Source of the DNA: an uncultured bacterium
GTDB lineage: Bacteria > Bacillota_I > Bacilli_A > RFN20 > CAG-826
Length of the DNA: 64,000 bases
NCBI GenBank assembly: GCA_949283025.1
Contig: CASDRB010000013.1
Location: forward strand, 1-64,000
Reading direction: 5' to 3'
In this document: piece by piece, positions 60,397 to 64,000 of the stretch
How positions within the stretch are numbered: position 1 is the stretch's first letter
How the letters are laid out: the number at the start of each line of letters is the position of its first letter
Notes under the pieces: generated by a model
What the model was told of the DNA's origin: nothing
Database searches by the model: none
What the model saw: only the letters and a program-made list of their open reading frames with translations
Program-made: the position numbers and the translations under genes

Positions 60397-61677
60397 TTAT
60401 TTAATTGGCTTTAAAACTTTTAATCCACCCATGAATGGTTGCAAACATTCTGGGATTTTAACAGATCCATCGCTTTGTTGGAGTTGTTCTAATAAAGCCG
60501 GAAACACTCTAGAGGTTGCCAACCCAGAACCATTTAATGTGTGTGCAAATTTTGTTTTTCCACTTTCTTTATCACGGTAGCGAATCATTCCTCTTCTTGC
60601 TTGGTAATCTCTAGCATTAGAAACCGAAGACACTTCTTTATAAATGCCGATTGAAGGAATCCAAACTTCTATATCATAAGTTCTTGCCATAGAATGAGAA
60701 ATATCGCCCGCCGCTAATTTGGATAATTGATAGTGAAGCCCAAGTTTTTGAAGTAATCTTTCGGCTTTGTTTACCATTTCTTCAAATGCGGCGTCGCTAT
60801 TTTCTTGAGTGGTATATTGCACCATTTCTACTTTGTTAAATTGATAACCGCGAATCGTGCCTCTTTCTTCAGTTCGATAACTTCCTGCTTCTTTTCGATA
60901 ACATGGTGTGTATGCAAAATATTTTTTAGGCAATTCGTCATAAGATAATATTTCATCGCGATGATAATTAACCAAAGCAGTTTCGGCGGTTGGAAGCAAG
61001 AATCGTTTGGGTTCAACGTTTTCTAACCAAAATACATCTTCTTTAAATTTTGGGAATTGGCCCGCCACAAACCCAGATTGCTCGTTTAATAGATGTGGCG
61101 GCAATAAAAACATATATCCGTCTTTTAAATGCTCGCTGATGAAAAAGTTAATCAAAGCCCATTCAAGTTGTGCGCCTAAATTGGTGTAGACCCAAGAACC
61201 TCGCCCTGCAATTTTGGCGCCTCTTTCAAAATCGATTAAACCAAGTGATTCACAAAGTTCAACATGATCTTTAAATTTAAAATCAAATTTAGGTTTTTCT
61301 AAATAAGATCTAATTGGTTTATTATTTTCTTTTCCGCCTCCTAATAAATCGTCATCAGGGATATTAGGTAAAGCAGCGACAAAATCGAATATATTTTTTT
61401 CTAAAATAGCCAATTTTTCTTCTAAATCTTTGTTTTTTGCACCTAATTCTTTAACTTTTGCAAAGATTTCATTAACGTTGCCGCCTTCTTTTTTTACTTG
61501 TGGAACGGTTTTAGAAAGGCGGTTTTGCTCTGCTTTGTTAGACTCTGTTAAAAGCAATAATTCCTTTCTTTGCTTATCCCATTTTAGAAATTGGCTAAAA
61601 TCAACCTCGTATAACTTTCTTTTCAAGGCTTCTTTTACTTTGTCTGGGTTTTCTCTAATTATATTAATGTCAATCAT
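60397..61677 (-). CDS. serS: Seryl-tRNA synthetase
   Basis: A 426-residue class II synthetase charging tRNA-Ser. The N-terminal part (about 1-105) is the long antiparallel coiled coil that grips the tRNA variable arm (LTESNKAEQNRLSKTVPQ). Motif 2 reads CYRKEAGSYRTEERGTIRGY in part, and motif 3 reads LNGSGLATSRVFPALLEQLQ. Length and order match bacterial SerS. It overlaps the upstream glycosyltransferase gene by 8 bp, so the essential gene is co-transcribed with it and possibly with gyrA. Confidence 0.97.
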   Translation of the reverse strand: MIDINIIRENPDKVKEALKRKLYEVDFSQFLKWDKQRKELLLLTESNKAEQNRLSKTVPQVKKEGGNVNEIFAKVKELGAKNKDLEEKLAILEKNIFDFVAALPNIPDDDLLGGGKENNKPIRSYLEKPKFDFKFKDHVELCESLGLIDFERGAKIAGRGSWVYTNLGAQLEWALINFFISEHLKDGYMFLLPPHLLNEQSGFVAGQFPKFKEDVFWLENVEPKRFLLPTAETALVNYHRDEILSYDELPKKYFAYTPCYRKEAGSYRTEERGTIRGYQFNKVEMVQYTTQENSDAAFEEMVNKAERLLQKLGLHYQLSKLAAGDISHSMARTYDIEVWIPSIGIYKEVSSVSNARDYQARRGMIRYRDKESGKTKFAHTLNGSGLATSRVFPALLEQLQQSDGSVKIPECLQPFMGGLKVLKPIK

Positions 61678-62710
61678 CTTGGGTTTGACCTCCGTTTATA
61701 TTTGTTAATTCTTGTTGATAAATTGATTTGAGTTGCTCGCCAATATTTTCTACAGAATATTTTTTTACTTCTTCATAAGCTTCAAAAATTGTCGACTTGC
61801 TTTTGCCTTCTAGACAATCTTTTGTTAAAGCTGCTAATGTTTCACTAAAAGAGGCAATGTGGGCGTTGACACCATCTTGCAATATTCCATCAAACACCGC
61901 TTGTTTTCTAACGACCAATTCACATTTAGCAGCCATTGCTTCTAAAATAGAAATCACACCTGCATAGCGATAGCAAGGGAGCATAAATACATCGGCGTTG
62001 ATTAATGCGCTGCGATAAATATCATCAGGGCATATTTCTTTAAAATGACAGTTTTTTGGAGCTTTTTTAATCAACGATTTTATTTGTTTGTTGGCAACCG
62101 TGTCTGAACTAGCTTGCCCAAAAAAATAAAATATTGCATCTGGGCATTTGTTCGCCGCTAAAATAAAAGCGTTTATTCCTTCTATAGAACCATAATCGCC
62201 GTTTCCAACAACTAATTTGTGATTTTTTTCTTCTTTAAAATATCGATAAAACAATTCTTTTTCATCATCTCTAGAAAAATCAAATCGCGAAAAATTGACT
62301 CCTGGTAAAACAACAGAGAATTTATTGTCGACGCCGTTGGCTTTTAAAAGATCTTCTGCTGATTTGCTTGGTATAATAACCCGATTGATTTTATTTAAAA
62401 ATTTTAAGGCTTTATTAGAAATGGTGTAAGTAATTTTTCCATCATCGTCTTTAAAATCTAAAAAAGAGGCTCCAGCATCACTTTCGCACATCAAAACCGA
62501 GGCGATGATAGGAACATTTTTTTCATTAGCGGCAACAACTTTGGCATAATCATCATAGGATATTAAATGAACAATATCATAATCATCATCCAACGATGAA
62601 GTATATGAAACACCAGCCAGTTTCAAGGCTCCTTTGATTGTTTTTCTTAATCTGGAGCCTTCAAAACCGTCTTGTTTTTTGTTTGGTTGAAATAAAATCA
62701 AAACTTTCAT
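61670..62710 (-). CDS. Glycosyltransferase family 4, short N-terminal domain
   Basis: A 346-residue GT-B protein. The N-terminal domain is trimmed, beginning MKVLILFQPNKKQDGFEGSR and continuing through DYDIVHLISYDDYAK. The donor domain contains KLVVGNGDYGSIEGINAFI and YAGVISILEAMAAKCELVV (about 257-275) with the second glutamate of the EX7E motif in place. It lies between gyrA and serS, overlapping serS by 8 bp. In Mollicutes-like bacteria GT4 enzymes of this kind often glucosylate diacylglycerol, so a glycolipid role is possible, but the position gives no proof. Confidence 0.85.
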   Translation of the reverse strand: MKVLILFQPNKKQDGFEGSRLRKTIKGALKLAGVSYTSSLDDDYDIVHLISYDDYAKVVAANEKNVPIIASVLMCESDAGASFLDFKDDDGKITYTISNKALKFLNKINRVIIPSKSAEDLLKANGVDNKFSVVLPGVNFSRFDFSRDDEKELFYRYFKEEKNHKLVVGNGDYGSIEGINAFILAANKCPDAIFYFFGQASSDTVANKQIKSLIKKAPKNCHFKEICPDDIYRSALINADVFMLPCYRYAGVISILEAMAAKCELVVRKQAVFDGILQDGVNAHIASFSETLAALTKDCLEGKSKSTIFEAYEEVKKYSVENIGEQLKSIYQQELTNINGGQTQDD

Positions 62711-62743
62711 AGTCTCAATTATATGACACTGATAACGTTTTAT

Positions 62744-64000
62744 TTACTGAATGTTGTTATCTTGGTCGGTTTCTTGGTGGTTGTCATTATTTGATGTATT
62801 ATCTTGGTTTTCTTCGCTAGAAGTTTCTTCTTCAACTTCTTCTTCGTGAGCAACAATAGCAATCGATGAGACGCGTTGCTTTTCTTCGATGCGAATAATT
62901 TTAACACCTTGTGTATTTCTTCCAGCAATTTTGATTTGTTCAATAGGTGTGCGGATGACAATACCGTTGATTGTAATAACCATCAAATCCTCATCACCTT
63001 CAACAGCGCGAATTCCAACTAATTTCCCAACTTTATCAGTTGATTTAATAGTGATAACGCCTTTGGCGCCGCGCGATGTCAAACGATAAGTTTCGGCTAA
63101 ACTTAATTTTCCATAACCTTTATCGGTAATTGCTAAAATATATTTTCCTTCTAAAGAGGTGGTAACACCAACGCAAATTGAACCATCAGAAACATTCATA
63201 CCTTTAACACCAGCCGCTGTTCTTCCCATTGGCCTGACATCCGTTTCATAGAAATTGACCATTTTTCCATTTGAAGCAGCAATGCCGATGATAGCGTTTC
63301 CGTCTGTTAATTTAACATCTAAAAGCATATCGCCTTCTTTTAATGAAATGGCAATTTTACCATTTTGTCTAATCGATTCAAATTCTTTAACTGATGTGCG
63401 TTTAACGATGCCGTTAACAGTAACAAAGAACAAATGTCCTCCATCGGCGTATTCATCAGCTTGAATGATAGCCTTAACATTTTCATCTTGTTCAATGTTG
63501 ATCAAGTTAATGATTGGCAAGCCTTTTGAGTTTCTTGAAAATTCTGGAACCATGTATCCGCGAACTCGATAGACTTTTCCTTTATCAGTAAAGAACAATA
63601 AATCAGTATGCGTTTTGGTATACAGCATAATATCGACGATGTCGTTTTCGTTTGTGGACATGCCTCTAATGCCGCGTCCACCACGATTTTGAGTTTTAAA
63701 CGTGTCGACAGTTTGACGTTTGATATATCCGTTTTTTGTCAATGTGATGACGATGTCTTGCTGTGGAATTAAATCTTCGTCTTCAATATTGGACAAATCA
63801 TCAGAAATTTCGGTTCGTCTTGCATCGGAATATTTTTCTTTAATTTCTAATAATTCTTTGCAAACAACTTCTACAATATTATCTCTTGATTCTAAAATAT
63901 GATGATAATTTCCAATGTTGATGAGCAATTGTTGCTTTTCAGCTAACAATTTTTGTGTTTCGATACCCGTTAAACGACGCAAGGCCATCGACATGATAGC
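62744..64000 (-). CDS. gyrA: DNA gyrase subunit A, C-terminal part (runs off window)
   Basis: The last about 418 residues of GyrA; the 5' end lies beyond the right edge of the window. It begins in the end of the breakage-reunion domain (ALRRLTGIETQKL) and then shows the six-bladed DNA-wrapping domain, with repeats such as DLLFFTDKGKVYRVRGYMVP and YILAITDKGYGKLSLAE. The GyrA-box reads QNRGGRGIRG, close to the QRRGGKG consensus, which favours gyrase over topoisomerase IV ParC. The acidic tail (EEVEEETSSEENQDN) is typical of many bacterial GyrA. It precedes the glycosyltransferase and serS on the same strand. Confidence 0.95.
   Translation of the reverse strand, partial: AIMSMALRRLTGIETQKLLAEKQQLLINIGNYHHILESRDNIVEVVCKELLEIKEKYSDARRTEISDDLSNIEDEDLIPQQDIVITLTKNGYIKRQTVDTFKTQNRGGRGIRGMSTNENDIVDIMLYTKTHTDLLFFTDKGKVYRVRGYMVPEFSRNSKGLPIINLINIEQDENVKAIIQADEYADGGHLFFVTVNGIVKRTSVKEFESIRQNGKIAISLKEGDMLLDVKLTDGNAIIGIAASNGKMVNFYETDVRPMGRTAAGVKGMNVSDGSICVGVTTSLEGKYILAITDKGYGKLSLAETYRLTSRGAKGVITIKSTDKVGKLVGIRAVEGDEDLMVITINGIVIRTPIEQIKIAGRNTQGVKIIRIEEKQRVSSIAIVAHEEEVEEETSSEENQDNTSNNDNHQETDQDNNIQ

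Noticed and set aside
62740-62961. Lys/Leu-rich open frame on the minus strand
   Set aside because: It lies in another frame of the acidic gyrA tail; the composition comes from the repetitive GAA codons of that tail.
1-64000. TGA read as Trp (Mycoplasma code)
   Set aside because: Genes end properly at TGA (for example 47712-47714) and Trp positions in conserved motifs use TGG.
1-64000. CRISPR arrays, tRNA or rRNA genes, transposons, prophage
   Set aside because: No regular direct repeats with spacers, no cloverleaf or rRNA-like GC-richer block, and no transposase or phage structural gene was seen.

Overview
This is an AT-rich bacterial chromosome segment (about 30% GC by eye) from a low-GC Gram-positive lineage. 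Ribosome binding sites of the GGAGG type, many LxGC lipoproteins with Ser/Thr-rich tethers, a LicD/TagD capsule locus, a heterodimeric ABC exporter and a gyrA-to-serS arrangement all fit Bacillota. The style (very low GC, serine/threonine lipoproteins, LemA with a large membrane partner, pyruvate phosphate dikinase) suggests a gut or environmental Mollicutes-related Bacilli lineage; this is a judgement, not a demonstration. TGA is used as a stop and Trp is TGG, so the code is the standard bacterial one and not the Mycoplasma code. No rRNA, tRNA, CRISPR array, transposase or phage gene was seen.

Layout. 1-14948 is a surface-polysaccharide locus. On the minus strand, reading 13265 to 164, lie a glycosyltransferase, an FtsX-like membrane protein, a Wzy-Wzx fusion, two glycosyltransferases, CapE, LicD, CapF, CapG, a glycosyltransferase and the priming phosphoglycosyl transferase. 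UDP-glucose dehydrogenase (plus strand) and CDP-glycerol synthase TagD follow. CapE, CapF and CapG together predict UDP-N-acetyl-L-fucosamine. 15174-16097 is a Fic protein lacking the catalytic His, with its own promoter and inverted repeats. 16334-17701 is a frameshifted MATE pseudogene. 17757-28670 is a long minus-strand operon: two cytoplasmic GH32-type glycosidases, a complete Opp/Dpp-type ABC importer, a small membrane protein and a surface GH32 lipoprotein. A divergent LacI-family regulator follows, then a lipoprotein gene whose promoter carries LacI/CcpA-type operators.

31029-36776 is a very large SF1 helicase (DUF4011, Vsr-like nuclease, DUF3320) with a transglutaminase-like N-terminal segment, an architecture resembling reported antiphage proteins. 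36938-40001 holds a Gfo/Idh/MocA oxidoreductase, an orphan membrane protein and an orphan helical protein. 40063-41241 is gpsA plus a 57-residue membrane peptide. 41397-48139 is a surface lipoprotein operon (an Ig-like lipoprotein, two paralogues and a BspA-type leucine-rich lipoprotein) ending in a Nudix hydrolase. 48172-52999 holds an orphan membrane protein and the LemA operon.

53140-57494 is a TetR-controlled heterodimeric multidrug-type ABC exporter with a clear promoter and operator. 57670-60300 is pyruvate phosphate dikinase. 60397-64000 is serS, a glycosyltransferase and the 3' part of gyrA, which runs off the right edge; by comparison with common Bacillota gene order the replication origin may lie not far beyond that edge.
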